The notes: a model not told the origin generated them from the sequence alone. A DNA stretch of 64,000 nucleotides from Tatumella sp. JGM118 (GCF_018257515.1 NZ_JAERJR010000017.1:1-64000); one strand, 5' to 3'. Shown: positions 35,838 through 48,550, numbered from the stretch's first letter. Numbers and translations are program-made.

Positions 35838-37637
35838 ATGAGAAGACTGATAACCACACTGGCCATTCTGCTCGTGGTCGTAGTCGCAGGAATGACCGCA
35901 TTAGTGATGCTGGTCAATCCCAACGATTTCCGTGGCTACATGGTACAGCAGGTGGCAAAACGCAGCGGTTATCAGTTACAGCTCTCCGGTGATTTACGCT
36001 GGCATGTCTGGCCACGTCTCAGCATTCTTAGTGATCAGATCTCCCTGACCGCCCCCGGGGCAACCGTCCCGGCGGTCAGCGCCGAAAATATGCGCCTCGA
36101 TGTCGAATTATTCCCGCTATTATCTCACCAACTGAAAGTCAGTCAGGTTCTGCTGAAAAATGCGGTGATCCGTGATATCCCCGCCGCGGCACGGGAGCTC
36201 CCTCCGGGCGCACCGGTTGCCCCGGAAGATGGTATGTCGTCTGCCTCTCTGACCCGTGGCTGGAGTTTTGACATCGCGCAACTGAACATCGCGGACAGTC
36301 TGTTTATCTGGCAGGATGCTCAGGGCAATCAAATCAACTTCCGTGACCTTAATCTGAGCATCCGCCAGGATCAGGTGAAGCAGGGGCAGTTTGAATTCAG
36401 TACCCGTGTCTCACGTAATCAACAGAATCTGCAATTAACGGTGAACGGCCATCTGGATGCCAGCCAGTATCCGCAGCAACTGGCATTGCAGGTCAGCCAG
36501 GCGACCTACCAGGCTTCGGGGGTTGATCTGCCGGCCGCCGGCATTAACGGTCAGGCGGAATTCAGCGCCAGCTGGCAGCCTGCGGCACAGTATTTCCGGC
36601 TCTCTGCGCTGAAACTTCAGGCCAATAATAGTGACTTCAGCGGGGAAATTGCCGGGCAGTTGCAGCCTTCATTGTCATTGCACGCCCGGCTGACCTCGGT
36701 AAATACCGATTTTGACCATCTGCTCGCCGCTGGCGGCAATTCCGACGGGCAAGCCGTGGTGCGCGTGGTCAGTGCGCCGGTCATTGCCGACCGTGATGAC
36801 CTGCCGCTGCAGGATAGCTGGCTTCGTACCGCCGATATGGATGTCAGCATCCATTCAGAGAACGCCCTCTGGCGGGGGTTACAGTTAAAAAATCTGTCAC
36901 TTCAGGCCACCACGTCCGGTGGTATTACCCGGGTGGCGACCCTTGACGGGCAGTCAGGGGATGGCCATTTTTCACTGCCGGGTGAGGTGGATTGGCGTAG
37001 CACGTTGCCGCAGGTGAGTCTGCGGCCCCAACTGCAGAATATCAGCCTGCAGCCGGTGCTGGCTTTCCTGCAACTCCCGCAGGCGTTTGCCGGGGAAGTG
37101 ACCCTGCAGGGGCAATTCACCGGCAACGGCTTCACTCACCGGGATATCCTGACCGGATGGCAGGGGCAGGCCAGTATCCGTGTAACACACCCGAATACCG
37201 GCGCATTTAACCTGCAGCAAATGGTCAGTGATGCCGTCGCTGTCAACAGTGACCGGGTGAAATATCAGCCGGAGCAAACGCCGGTGATGCCTTCTCTGGA
37301 CGGGGATTTACACCTCACTCCGGGAATATTGCGTTTTGCTTCGCTGAAAGGTGAAGGGAATGGGCTACAGATGGATGCCGCCGGTGAAGTGGATTTCCGT
37401 CAGCGCACCATGGATGTGACATTTAATATGCTGATGGCAAACTGGAAAGGGGACAGCCGGCTGGTTCATCTGCTGTCAGGGCAGGTTATTCCGATACGCT
37501 TCTACGGTCCCTGGGATAAGCTGAGTTATTCTCTACCGGTGACTCGTGTGCTGAATGGTGATTTCCGTAATGAGCTTAAAAGCCGTTTTAATCAGTGGCG
37601 GGCGCAGAACCCGGAGAAACACCCGACTCATCCGTAG
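35838..37637 (+). CDS. asmA: AsmA, AsmA-like family envelope protein
   Basis: A 599-residue protein (E. coli AsmA has 617) with one N-terminal membrane helix (LAILLVVVVAGMTALVML) followed by NPNDFRGYMVQQVAKRSGYQ, typical of the AsmA family, and a long periplasmic part of repeated beta strands. AsmA-like proteins form hydrophobic grooves thought to move phospholipids between the inner and outer membranes. It is 20 bp downstream of dcd, probably in one transcript. Confidence 0.94.
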   Translation: MRRLITTLAILLVVVVAGMTALVMLVNPNDFRGYMVQQVAKRSGYQLQLSGDLRWHVWPRLSILSDQISLTAPGATVPAVSAENMRLDVELFPLLSHQLKVSQVLLKNAVIRDIPAAARELPPGAPVAPEDGMSSASLTRGWSFDIAQLNIADSLFIWQDAQGNQINFRDLNLSIRQDQVKQGQFEFSTRVSRNQQNLQLTVNGHLDASQYPQQLALQVSQATYQASGVDLPAAGINGQAEFSASWQPAAQYFRLSALKLQANNSDFSGEIAGQLQPSLSLHARLTSVNTDFDHLLAAGGNSDGQAVVRVVSAPVIADRDDLPLQDSWLRTADMDVSIHSENALWRGLQLKNLSLQATTSGGITRVATLDGQSGDGHFSLPGEVDWRSTLPQVSLRPQLQNISLQPVLAFLQLPQAFAGEVTLQGQFTGNGFTHRDILTGWQGQASIRVTHPNTGAFNLQQMVSDAVAVNSDRVKYQPEQTPVMPSLDGDLHLTPGILRFASLKGEGNGLQMDAAGEVDFRQRTMDVTFNMLMANWKGDSRLVHLLSGQVIPIRFYGPWDKLSYSLPVTRVLNGDFRNELKSRFNQWRAQNPEKHPTHP

Positions 37638-37670
37638 TTATTCCTGAATCCACGGTGATTTCAGGTTGAA

Positions 37671-37696
37671 GGCGGCGGTGCAGGTCTCCCGCCGCC
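37671..37696 (+). terminator. Hairpin downstream of asmA
   Basis: GGCGGCG at 37671-37677 pairs with CGCCGCC at 37690-37696. A smaller stem, CCTGAA at 37643-37648 with TTCAGG at 37660-37665, precedes it. There is no strong T-run. Confidence 0.45.
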
Positions 37697-38218
37697 CGTA
37701 GGGACGGTATCTGCGGAATAACCCTTTACCATCTATGCCAGGGCCACAGAATTTCTCTCTCCGGTTACCGGAGCTGTTCTTCGCCGGTTCGGGCTGTCAT
37801 AAGCTGTCCGTTCAGTCATCCTCTGTCTGCATCATTACCACATTGTGGCCTGTTGCCGCCCTGGCTGACAGCCCGTTGTGCGACGGTGACTGACCTGCTT
37901 TTTATTGCATCGCCTGCACTCTGCCTTCGTTAAAAAATCTCATCTCTTCAGGGCCCACTACTACAGTGAGTAAATAAATCCAGCAATAAAACCTGACATT
38001 TAGACAATGATCAGAAAATGACAATTTTTTGGCGTAATATAAGATTCATTATCTGAAAAGCCACTATGATAGATAATACGTCAGTACTGTCAGACCACAT
38101 ATGCCGGAGGATAGAAGGTGTCAGTGTGGAGCAGCCTAATTTCAGAGAATGCCGATGCTGCTTGTCGTTGCTTTTCACTCATACTGCCGGAACTGATTTT
38201 TTTCAAAACGGAATGTTT
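37697..38218. other. Upstream region of the O-antigen locus
   Basis: About 520 bp lie between asmA and galF. It becomes AT-rich after 37920 and should hold the galF promoter. I looked for the JUMPstart/ops signature here and did not find a convincing one. The open frame in front of galF (38066-38218) lacks a ribosome binding site and homology and is taken as untranslated. Confidence 0.5.
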
Positions 38219-39115
38219 ATGACCAAATTAAAAGCAGTCATTCCTGTTGCAGGTTTAGGTATGCATTTATTGCCGGCAACCAAAGCTATCCCTAAAGAAA
38301 TGTTGCCGATTGTCGATAAGCCGATGATTCAGTACATCATTGATGAGTGTGCGACCGCCGGAATTAAGGAAATCGTCCTGGTCACGCATGCTTCAAAGAA
38401 TGCTGTTGAAAACCATTTTGATACCACCTATGAACTCGAAGCTCTGCTGGAGCAGCGGGTTAAACGTCAGTTGCTCAGCGAAGTACAGTCAATCTGCCCG
38501 CCCGGTGTGACCATTATGAATGTCCGCCAGTCTCAGCCACTGGGGCTTGGCCATGCGGTACTCAGTGCCAGACCAATGATCGGTGATAACCCGTTTGTGG
38601 TGGTGCTTCCGGACATCGTACTGGATGAATCAAGCGCCGACCATTTGCGTTATAATCTGGCCGCCATGATCAACCGGTTTGAAGAGACAGGTCATAGCCA
38701 GGTGCTGAGTAAGCATATGCCGGGAGAAGATCTCAGCGAATATTCGATTATTACCACCCGCGACCCTCTCGAAAATCCGGGCGATACCAGTCGCATCGAA
38801 CTGTTTGTCGAGAAACCTGAAAAAGATGCTCTGCCGGATTCCGATCTCGCGGCTGTCGGCCGTTATGTTTTATCCGCAGATATCTGGAAAGAGCTTGAAA
38901 ATACCGGCGCGGGTGCCTGGGGAAGAATACAGCTGACGGATGCGATTGCCAGTCTGAATCAAAAGCAACCGGTAGATACCATGTTACTGACCGGTATTGA
39001 TTATAACTGTGGCCGTAAACTCGGCTATATGCAGGCCTTTGTCAGTTATGGCCTAAGAAATCCGGCCCAGGGACAGGAATTTCGTGAGACCCTCAGGGAA
39101 ATCATTGCGAAATAA
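38219..39115 (+). CDS. galF: GalF, UTP-glucose-1-phosphate uridylyltransferase homolog
   Basis: A 298-residue nucleotidyltransferase-fold protein starting [20 protein letters not shown] at 38219 (GGA lies upstream; ATG at 38213 is also possible). The MH in place of the TR found in GalU after AGLG marks it as GalF, the less active paralog that sits at the 5' edge of enterobacterial polysaccharide loci. [20 protein letters not shown] is conserved. It probably modulates UDP-glucose supply. GalE follows after 35 bp. Confidence 0.92.
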   Translation: MTKLKAVIPVAGLGMHLLPATKAIPKEMLPIVDKPMIQYIIDECATAGIKEIVLVTHASKNAVENHFDTTYELEALLEQRVKRQLLSEVQSICPPGVTIMNVRQSQPLGLGHAVLSARPMIGDNPFVVVLPDIVLDESSADHLRYNLAAMINRFEETGHSQVLSKHMPGEDLSEYSIITTRDPLENPGDTSRIELFVEKPEKDALPDSDLAAVGRYVLSADIWKELENTGAGAWGRIQLTDAIASLNQKQPVDTMLLTGIDYNCGRKLGYMQAFVSYGLRNPAQGQEFRETLREIIAK

Positions 39116-39150
39116 TTACGAATAAAACTTTTTAAGATACGGAGTCTGAT

Positions 39151-40164
39151 ATGTCTGTTTTAGTCACGGGGGGAGCAGGTTACATAGGTTCTCATACAGT
39201 ACTGGCGCTTCTCGAACGCGGAGATGATGTTGTCGTACTGGATAACCTTTGTAATGCCTCTGAGGAATCGCTGCGACGAGTCGCTGCTTTAGCGGGGAAA
39301 GCGCCTGTATTTGTCCAGGGAGATATCCGTGATCGTCAATGTCTGAAAAAGTTATTTGCAGACCATCAGGTGAGTGAGGTTATCCACTTTGCTGCGCTGA
39401 AAGCGGTAGGTGAGTCGACCCGTATGCCGCTGGAATATTATGAAAATAATGTGGCCGGTACCGTTATCCTGCTTGAAGAAATGCGTGAAGCAGGGGTATG
39501 GAACTTTATTTTCAGTTCTTCAGCCACGGTCTATGGTGAAAACGCACCGGTACCTTACGTGGAAACCACACCGATAGGGGGAACGACCAGCCCTTACGGA
39601 ACATCGAAACTGATGATTGAACAGGTGATGCAGGATTTTGCCCGTGCGGACGAGCGCTTTAATGCCATCGCTCTGCGTTATTTCAATCCGGTGGGTGCGC
39701 ATCATTCGGGGGAGATCGGGGAAGACCCGGCCGGTATCCCTAATAATCTGCTGCCCTATATTGCTCAGGTCGCCATCGGTAAGCTGGAAAAGCTGGGTGT
39801 CTTTGGTGATGACTACACTACACCAGATGGTACCTGTCAGCGGGATTATATCCATGTGGTGGATCTCGCAGAAGGGCATCTGAAGGCATTAGATAATCTT
39901 CAGAAAGGTCAGGGATGCCGTGCCTTTAACCTGGGGGCGGGCAAAGGCTACTCGGTACTTGAAATGATCAAAGCTTTTGAGAAAGCCTGTGGTAAGGCTA
40001 TCCCGTTTGAGATTAAACCGCGCCGCAACGGTGATTTACCGGCGTTCTGGGCCGATCCTTCACTGGCGGAGAAAGAACTTGGTTGGACCGTCAGCCGGGG
40101 TATTGATGAAATGATGCGTGATACCTGGCACTGGCAAAGTAAAAACCCGAACGGATATCGGTAA
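39151..40164 (+). CDS. galE: UDP-glucose 4-epimerase
   Basis: A 337-residue SDR enzyme that interconverts UDP-glucose and UDP-galactose. The NAD motif is GGAGYIGSHT near residue 7; the catalytic residues are Ser124 in FSSSATVYGE, and Tyr149 and Lys153 in SPYGTSK. Its place directly before the galactan export and transferase genes suggests that it makes UDP-galactopyranose for the O-antigen, in place of or besides a gal-operon copy. CGGAG precedes the ATG. A strong hairpin follows the stop. Confidence 0.94.
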   Translation: MSVLVTGGAGYIGSHTVLALLERGDDVVVLDNLCNASEESLRRVAALAGKAPVFVQGDIRDRQCLKKLFADHQVSEVIHFAALKAVGESTRMPLEYYENNVAGTVILLEEMREAGVWNFIFSSSATVYGENAPVPYVETTPIGGTTSPYGTSKLMIEQVMQDFARADERFNAIALRYFNPVGAHHSGEIGEDPAGIPNNLLPYIAQVAIGKLEKLGVFGDDYTTPDGTCQRDYIHVVDLAEGHLKALDNLQKGQGCRAFNLGAGKGYSVLEMIKAFEKACGKAIPFEIKPRRNGDLPAFWADPSLAEKELGWTVSRGIDEMMRDTWHWQSKNPNGYR

Positions 40165-40185
40165 TTTAAACGGCAGGACCTCTCC

Positions 40186-40210
40186 GGCAGGGGCTCTCTT
40201 AGCCCCTGCC
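40186..40210 (+). terminator. Strong hairpin between galE and wzm
   Basis: GGCAGGGGCT at 40186-40195 pairs perfectly with AGCCCCTGCC at 40201-40210 around a 5-base loop. No T-run follows, so it may slow transcription rather than fully end it. Confidence 0.6.
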
Positions 40211-40264
40211 AAGGCAAAACAGTATTTACAGTGAGTGGCAAATTTATTCAGGCATCCCGTCTGA

Positions 40265-40276
40265 AGCGGTAACGTG
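40265..40276 (+). promoter_or_regulatory. ops-like RfaH recruitment site before wzm
   Basis: AGCGGTAACGTG differs at two positions from the ops element GGCGGTAGCGTG that loads RfaH on polymerase in long polysaccharide operons. It lies 50 bp before the wzm start and just after a strong hairpin, a fitting place for antitermination. With two mismatches this is a candidate only. Confidence 0.4.
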
Positions 40277-40325
40277 TTTTTATAAGATACTCTGAACCAC
40301 TCATAAGAACCCGGAAATTAATGAA

Positions 40326-41093
40326 ATGAAGTATAGTCCCGGTTATTTGGTTGATATTATTTCTGTGCTGACTGAAAAGGAACTTAAGGTCAGATACAAA
40401 AGTAGTTTCCTCGGCTATTTATGGTCTGTCGCTAACCCATTGTTATTTGCGTTAATCTATTATTTTATTTTTAAATTAGTGATGAGGGTACAGATCCCTG
40501 ATTATACAGTTTTTCTTATCACTGGATTATTTCCCTGGCAATGGTTTGCAAGCTCGGTCAACAATGCACTATTTTCATTTATTTCTAATGCCCAGGTAAT
40601 AAAGAAAACAGTATTCCCGCGATCAATTATTCCGTTTTGTAATGTATTTATGGAATTTCTGCACTTCCTCTGTACGCTGCCGGTGATTGTTGCCTTCCTG
40701 CTGTTTTACGGCATGTCACCGTCCATCAGCTGGCTATGGGGTGTGCCGCTGATAGGTCTGGCGCAAATGATACTGACCTTTGGCCTTTCGCTGGCAATCA
40801 GTTCGCTCAACCTGTTCTTCAGAGATCTGGAACGATTTATCCCGCTGGGTATTATGCTGATGTTTTATTGTACCCCGATACTCTATTCTGCTGACCTTAT
40901 TCCTGAAAAATATCAATGGCTGCTGACGATTAATCCGGTATCTGAATTAATGCTGGCATGGCGGGACCTCTTCATGAAAGGAATTATTCATTACCCTGAT
41001 ATTGCACAGATGTATCTATGGGCAATACTGGTACTGATGGCCGGTAGCTATATTTTTAATAAGCTGAAATTCAGATTTGCTGAGATTTTATAA
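40326..41093 (+). CDS. wzm: O-antigen ABC exporter permease Wzm
   Basis: A 255-residue ABC-2 type permease with about six membrane helices; YKSSFLGYLWSVANPLLFAL is the conserved N-terminal signature of polysaccharide exporters. With Wzt it flips the undecaprenyl-linked finished O-polysaccharide to the periplasm. The size and gene order match wzm of Klebsiella pneumoniae O2a (D-galactan I). Its stop overlaps the wzt start. Base composition drops in the first half of the gene. Confidence 0.93.
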   Translation: MKYSPGYLVDIISVLTEKELKVRYKSSFLGYLWSVANPLLFALIYYFIFKLVMRVQIPDYTVFLITGLFPWQWFASSVNNALFSFISNAQVIKKTVFPRSIIPFCNVFMEFLHFLCTLPVIVAFLLFYGMSPSISWLWGVPLIGLAQMILTFGLSLAISSLNLFFRDLERFIPLGIMLMFYCTPILYSADLIPEKYQWLLTINPVSELMLAWRDLFMKGIIHYPDIAQMYLWAILVLMAGSYIFNKLKFRFAEIL

Positions 41094-41833
41094 TGAGTAT
41101 TGCTATTGAATTCAGAGAGGTTTCGAAATCCTACCCGTTATACCACTATATCGGAACCGGCATTAAAGATCTTATTTTTCATCCACGTCGTGCCATTACG
41201 CTGTTACGGGGGCGGAAATATACCGCGATTGAAAATATTAGTTTTACTGTTGATAAAGGCGAGGCGGTTGCTCTGATAGGGCGTAACGGTGCGGGGAAGA
41301 GTACTTCACTCGGGCTGGTGGCAGGTGTCATAAAACCCAGCAGCGGCAGTGTGATCACCCACGGCCGAATTGCCTCGATGCTGGAGCTGGGTGGCGGGTT
41401 TCATCCGGAACTGACCGGCAGGGAGAATATTATCCTCAATGCGACCCTGCTGGGCCTGAGGAAGAAGCAGGTGATGAAGAAGCTGGACGGCATTATCGCT
41501 TTTTCTGAACTGGGGGATTTTATTGATGAGCCTATACGCGTCTATTCGAGCGGAATGCTGGCAAAACTGGGATTTTCTGTCATCAGTCAGACGGATCCTG
41601 AAATCCTGATCATCGATGAAGTCATGGCTGTGGGAGACATTGCCTTCCAAAAAAAATGTCTTGAAACCATCCGTGAATTTAAACAACGCGGGGTCACCAT
41701 ACTTTTCGTCAGTCACAACATGATGGATGTCGGAAAAATTTGTGACAAGGTCATCTGGATCGAAAACCATCGGCTGCAGGCTGTCGGTAAGGCAGACGAT
41801 ATTATTCCACAATATATAAAAATGATGTCTTAA
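41093..41833 (+). CDS. wzt: O-antigen ABC exporter ATPase Wzt
   Basis: A 246-residue ABC ATPase. Walker A is GRNGAGKST, the signature region is VYSSGMLAKLGFSV and Walker B is ILIIDEVMAVGD, followed by the H-loop FVSHNM. At 246 residues it lacks the C-terminal carbohydrate-binding domain present in the larger Wzt of E. coli O8/O9a systems, which matches the D-galactan I type, where chain length is set by coupling of synthesis and export. Confidence 0.93.
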   Translation: MSIAIEFREVSKSYPLYHYIGTGIKDLIFHPRRAITLLRGRKYTAIENISFTVDKGEAVALIGRNGAGKSTSLGLVAGVIKPSSGSVITHGRIASMLELGGGFHPELTGRENIILNATLLGLRKKQVMKKLDGIIAFSELGDFIDEPIRVYSSGMLAKLGFSVISQTDPEILIIDEVMAVGDIAFQKKCLETIREFKQRGVTILFVSHNMMDVGKICDKVIWIENHRLQAVGKADDIIPQYIKMMS

Positions 41834-41834
41834 T

Positions 41835-43739
41835 ATGAAAAAATTTATCCTTTACACCAGCTATCATAAACCCGGGGCTTTCCTCTCTGCCTCGTCCATC
41901 GTCCCGTTACATGTGGGTAAGGCCAACAGTCTGAACACACTCTGTTGTGAGGGGGATGACCGCGGGGAGAATATCTCCTACAAAAATCCGTTTTACTGTG
42001 AGCTGACGGCACAATACTGGGCCTGGAAGAACGGGGAGCCTTCGGAGTATGTCGGTTTTATGCATTACCGGCGTCATCTCAACTTTTCTGAACATCAGGA
42101 TTACGCGGAGGATAACTGGGGGGTCGTGGTTCAGCCAGAGATAAACGCGGCCTACGAGAAAAAATTTCAGCTAACGGATGCAGGGATTGAACGCTGTCTG
42201 CAGCAGGCAGATATCGTGTTACCTAAAGTCTGGTCGGTATTAAAGGCCGGTAGCAAAAATAACTATATTCATTACGGCGCAAGTGAAGATCTGCATATTG
42301 CAGATTATGACCTGGCACTCGCCACACTCTATGAGCTATACCCCGACTACAGGCCGGAGGCGGAAACGTTTAATCAGGCGGACTGCGGGTATTACACCAA
42401 TATGTTTGTCATGAAGCGCGAATTATTTAATGAATATTCCGAATGGCTATTCTCCATCCTTGAGCAACTGGAGAAAAAAATTTCTTTCAGAAACTATAGT
42501 GCCAGTGAACAACGTGTTATCGGGCATATTGCCGAGCGGCTGTTTAATATTTTTATTTTACACAAAAGAAAACAGCAACCGGAACTCGTTATCAAAGAAG
42601 TGCAGCGTACTTTTATTTCTAAAGAAACATTTAACGGGAAGATCCCACCCGCATTTTCCGGGCCATCGGTACCTGTAGTTATCTGTTTTGACGATAATTA
42701 CAGTATCTCCGGTGCTGCACTGATTAACTCTTTGTTAAAGAATGCGAATGACCAGAGGAACTATGACATTGTTATTCTGGAAAACGGCATCTCCACCCTC
42801 AACAAGCAAAGATTATACAGTCTGGTAAAAGATAAGAAAAGTTTTAGTTTGCGTTTTTTTGATATTAATACCTTTGCCGAACTGAGTGAGGTCCATATCC
42901 GTGGACATTTTACCTCTGCGACCTATGCCAGGCTGTTTATACCCCGTCTTTTCTCTCTCTACGATAAAGTCTTATTTATCGATGCGGATACGGTAACGGA
43001 AGAGGATGTCGGAAACGTCTATGACACAGACCTGGGGGATCATCTGGTGGCGGCAGTGCGGGATATTGTCATGGAGGGGTTTGTTAAATTTGGCGCTATC
43101 TCTGACTCTTCTGATGGGCAAATGCCGGCACGGAAGTATCTGCTAAAAACTCTGGGTATGACCCGGACGGAGAATTATTTTCAGGCAGGTATTATTCTCT
43201 TTAATATCAGTCAGATGGTAAAAGAGAACACCTTTCATTCCCTGATGGAAGCCATGAAATCGAAGCGTTACTGGTTCCTGGATCAGGACATTATGAATAA
43301 GGTGTTTTATGACCGGGTCTTTTATTTACCGCTGGAATGGAATGTCTATCACGGTAATGGAAATACTCATGATTTTTTCCCGAACCTGTGTTTTTCAACC
43401 TATATGGAATTTCTTTCTGCCCGTCAGCATCCGAAATTGATCCATTATGCCGGAGAAAATAAGCCCTGGAATACAAATAAGGTCGACTTCTACGATAATT
43501 TTGAGAAATACCTTACCGGAACCCCCTGGCAGCGGGAGCTTTATTTACGGCTGGCGGGGAATGCGGTGCCGGAATCACACCTGAAAGTGATGCCCTCCGG
43601 ACAACAGGTATTGCTTCTGCAGACGCGGATAAAAAGAAAAATAATGCCTTTACTTAACCGTTATGCCCCGACAGGGAGTCCGCGTCGGAACTTCCTGATT
43701 AAGTATTATTATGCTATCCGCAGACGGATCCTGGGGTGA
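41835..43739 (+). CDS. wbbM: Two-domain galactan polymerase WbbM (DUF4422 plus GT8)
   Basis: A 634-residue fusion. The N-terminal part (about 1-255) is DUF4422, marked by YTSYHKPGAF and FMHYRRHLNF; this family is now known as a glycosyltransferase family (GT111, from memory). The middle part (about 275-560) is a GT8 domain with the metal site FIDADTV and the Gln/Asp segment WFLDQDIMNKV. The C-terminus is basic and may attach to the membrane. In Klebsiella pneumoniae O2a, WbbM (about 636 residues) builds the repeating galactopyranose-galactofuranose backbone of D-galactan I. A retaining GT8 would add alpha-Galp and the DUF4422 domain beta-Galf. Gene order supports the same role here. Confidence 0.88.
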   Translation: MKKFILYTSYHKPGAFLSASSIVPLHVGKANSLNTLCCEGDDRGENISYKNPFYCELTAQYWAWKNGEPSEYVGFMHYRRHLNFSEHQDYAEDNWGVVVQPEINAAYEKKFQLTDAGIERCLQQADIVLPKVWSVLKAGSKNNYIHYGASEDLHIADYDLALATLYELYPDYRPEAETFNQADCGYYTNMFVMKRELFNEYSEWLFSILEQLEKKISFRNYSASEQRVIGHIAERLFNIFILHKRKQQPELVIKEVQRTFISKETFNGKIPPAFSGPSVPVVICFDDNYSISGAALINSLLKNANDQRNYDIVILENGISTLNKQRLYSLVKDKKSFSLRFFDINTFAELSEVHIRGHFTSATYARLFIPRLFSLYDKVLFIDADTVTEEDVGNVYDTDLGDHLVAAVRDIVMEGFVKFGAISDSSDGQMPARKYLLKTLGMTRTENYFQAGIILFNISQMVKENTFHSLMEAMKSKRYWFLDQDIMNKVFYDRVFYLPLEWNVYHGNGNTHDFFPNLCFSTYMEFLSARQHPKLIHYAGENKPWNTNKVDFYDNFEKYLTGTPWQRELYLRLAGNAVPESHLKVMPSGQQVLLLQTRIKRKIMPLLNRYAPTGSPRRNFLIKYYYAIRRRILG

Positions 43740-45795
<2,056 letters not shown>

Positions 45796-45799
<4 letters not shown>

Positions 45800-46929
45800 A
45801 GACGATATGTTATTTCGTTAACTCAGACTGGTATTTCGACCTTCACTGGCTGGCGCGTGCGCTTTCCGCCAAACATCATGGCTATGAAGTTCATATTATT
45901 ACCCGTATTTCAGAAGAGAAATACCTGCGGCGCTTCACCGAACTGGGTCTCTGCTGTCATTCTCTGCCGATAAAAGAACGCTCCTGTAATATTTTCGGCT
46001 TCATTGCTGCGCTGGTGTCATCGGCTCTGCTGTTACGGCGAATCAAACCTGCCTTAATTCATGCGGTGACGATTAAACCGGTGATCATCGGCGGACTCTA
46101 TGCACGGCTGTTCTCTGTCCCTTTTGTCGCAAATATTGCCGGTCTGGGGCGGGTGTTCCAGCCCGGGAACTGGCTGTACCGGCGTCTGAAAAAAGCAGTT
46201 TGCCTGTGCTATTCCGTTATTTTTGCAAACCCCCGCAGTCGGATTATTTTTGAACACCACGATGATCTGCTGGAGTTTCAGCGGAATGTGACGTTTTCAG
46301 TCGGCAGGGCGTCGGTCATCGATGGCTGTGGTGTCGATGTGGAACAATATGCCTTTAGCGAAGAGGAGGCCTGCGACCCGCCAATCGTGTTGTTTGCCAG
46401 CAGGATGCTGCATAAAAAAGGGCTCGCAGCACTGGTGCGTATTAAACAGCAGCTTGCCCGGGAAGATGTTTATTTTACCCTGCGGGTGGCCGGGATCATG
46501 GTAGCGGATGATCCGGATGCCATTGCGTTAACGGACATCACCCGCTGGGCCGCCGCGGGGGATATTGAGTGGCTGGGTACCTGTAATAATATGGAAGTAC
46601 TGCTGGGGAGTGCCAGTATCGTCGCCTTACCCACCTTATATCCGGAAGGTGTGCCGCGCATATTAATTGAAGGCGCTGCGAAGGGAAGAGCATGTATTGC
46701 TTATAACAGTGGCGGTTGTAACAGTATTGTTATTAATAATGTTAACGGATTCCTGATCAGTCGCGGCGATGAAGATGAGTTTTGCCGTCAGTTGAAAGTG
46801 CTGATCGGGGATAGAGAATTACGCCAGCAGATGGGACTGCAGGGACGGGCGCTGGTTCTGGATAAATTTTCAGCGGCACAGGTGATCACTAACACCCTGA
46901 ATATCTACCGGATATTGATGGTGCCGTAG
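45796..46929 (+). CDS. wbbO: GT4-type glycosyltransferase WbbO
   Basis: A 377-residue GT-B transferase, the length I recall for Klebsiella WbbO, and starting with the similar MKTICYFVNSDWYFDLHWLA. The C-terminal nucleotide-sugar domain contains VVLFASRMLHKKGL in its IVLFASRML form, and YPEGVPRILIEGAAKGRACI with the conserved EGVPRxLxE. In D-galactan I synthesis WbbO adds galactose to the WecA-made undecaprenyl-PP-GlcNAc primer. It is the last gene of the wzm-wbbO operon; the next gene, gnd, has its own 214-bp upstream region. Confidence 0.87.
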
Positions 46930-47143
46930 TGTTATCGCCCCTGTCGGCAGTACGGGCATAGCACTGATACGGGGCTGCCCGCGGGCTCTGAAGCACCGCA
47001 CAGGTGGTTTGTTGTTCGATTTGTGCTGATTTACTGGAGTTAATGACGCGGTGCTGTTAGTTTTAATTTCAAATTTTCTTAATTATAAGTAAATTAAGGG
47101 TTCAACAAAATTTGTACCCTGAGTCTTCAGACAGGAGAAAGTG
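46930..47143. other. wbbO-gnd intergenic region
   Basis: This 214-bp gap becomes AT-rich from 47040 on and should contain the gnd promoter. AGGAGA at about 47131 is the gnd ribosome binding site. No clear terminator for the O-antigen operon was found. Confidence 0.5.
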
Positions 47144-48550
47144 ATGTCCAAGCAACAAATCGGTGTCGTAGGTATGGCGGTAATGGGCCGTAACCTCGCC
47201 CTGAATATTGAGAGTCGTGGTTATACCGTCTCTGTATTTAACCGTTCACGTGAAAAAACAGACGAAGTCATTGCTGAAAACCCGGGTAAAAAACTCGCGC
47301 CTTACTACAGTGTCGAAGAGTTTGTTGAGTCCCTGGAAAAGCCACGTCGTATTCTGCTGATGGTACAGGCCGGTGAAGCAACTGATAAAACTATCGCTTC
47401 CCTGACTCCGCATCTGGATAAAGGCGATATTCTTATCGATGGCGGCAACACCTTCTATAAAGATACCATTCGTCGTAACAAAGAGCTGTCTGAGCAGGGC
47501 TTTAATTTCATCGGTACCGGTGTATCCGGCGGTGAGGAAGGGGCGCTGAAAGGTCCATCCATCATGCCTGGCGGTCAGAAAGAAGCTTACCAGCTGGTTG
47601 CGCCTATCCTGGATCAGATTGCTGCCCGTGCCGAAGGTGAAGCCTGTGTGGCTTACATCGGTCCGAACGGTGCCGGTCACTACGTGAAAATGGTCCATAA
47701 CGGTATCGAATACGGCGATATGCAGCTGATTGCAGAAGCCTACTCATTACTGAAAGGTGCCTTAGGCCTGAGCAACGAGCAACTGGCTGAAACCTTCAGC
47801 GAGTGGAATACCGGTGAACTGAACAGCTACCTGATCGACATCACCAAAGATATCTTCACCAAGAAAGATGACGAAGGTAACTACCTGGTCGACGTTATTC
47901 TGGATGAAGCGGCCAACAAAGGCACCGGTAAATGGACCAGCCAGAGCTCTCTGGACTTAGGTGAGCCTCTGTCGCTGATCACAGAATCAGTTTTTGCCCG
48001 TTACCTCTCTTCTCTGAAAACTCAGCGTGTTGCAGCCTCTAAAGTCCTGAGCGGCCCGGTAGCGAAAACCGTCACCGAAGACAGCGCCGGCTTTATCGAA
48101 AAAGTCCGTCGTGCCCTGTACCTGGGTAAAATTGTGTCTTACGCACAAGGCTTCTCTCAGTTGCGCGCTGCGTCTGAACAATATGACTGGGATCTGCAGT
48201 ACGGTGAAATTGCAAAAATCTTCCGTGCCGGTTGTATCATCCGTGCCCAGTTCCTGCAGAAAATCACCGATGCTTACGCAGAAAACGCGGAAATCGCAAA
48301 CCTGCTGCTGGCACCGTACTTTAAAAACATCGCTGATGAATACCAGCAGGCGCTGCGTGATGTTGTTGCGTATGCTGTACAGAACGGTATTCCAACGCCA
48401 ACCTTCTCTGCCGCTATCGCTTACTACGACAGCTACCGTTCAGAAGTCCTGCCAGCTAACCTGATCCAGGCGCAGCGTGACTATTTCGGTGCACATACCT
48501 ATAAGCGTATCGACAAAGACGGCGTTTTCCACACTGAGTGGTTAGATTAA
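47144..48550 (+). CDS. gnd: 6-phosphogluconate dehydrogenase, decarboxylating
   Basis: A 468-residue enzyme, identical in length to E. coli Gnd, that oxidises 6-phosphogluconate to ribulose 5-phosphate and CO2 with NADP in the pentose phosphate pathway. The NADP motif [16 protein letters not shown] is at the N-terminus; the substrate segment [20 protein letters not shown] and [13 protein letters not shown] follow. The start is the ATG at 47144 at ideal spacing from AGGAGA, rather than the GTG one codon earlier. Gnd is the usual 3' neighbour of O-antigen genes. Confidence 0.96.
   Translation: MSKQQIGVVGMAVMGRNLALNIESRGYTVSVFNRSREKTDEVIAENPGKKLAPYYSVEEFVESLEKPRRILLMVQAGEATDKTIASLTPHLDKGDILIDGGNTFYKDTIRRNKELSEQGFNFIGTGVSGGEEGALKGPSIMPGGQKEAYQLVAPILDQIAARAEGEACVAYIGPNGAGHYVKMVHNGIEYGDMQLIAEAYSLLKGALGLSNEQLAETFSEWNTGELNSYLIDITKDIFTKKDDEGNYLVDVILDEAANKGTGKWTSQSSLDLGEPLSLITESVFARYLSSLKTQRVAASKVLSGPVAKTVTEDSAGFIEKVRRALYLGKIVSYAQGFSQLRAASEQYDWDLQYGEIAKIFRAGCIIRAQFLQKITDAYAENAEIANLLLAPYFKNIADEYQQALRDVVAYAVQNGIPTPTFSAAIAYYDSYRSEVLPANLIQAQRDYFGAHTYKRIDKDGVFHTEWLD

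Noticed and set aside
38066-38218. A longer GalF with about 50 extra N-terminal residues
   Set aside because: GalF proteins begin at [12 protein letters not shown] or similar, and the extension has no ribosome binding site.
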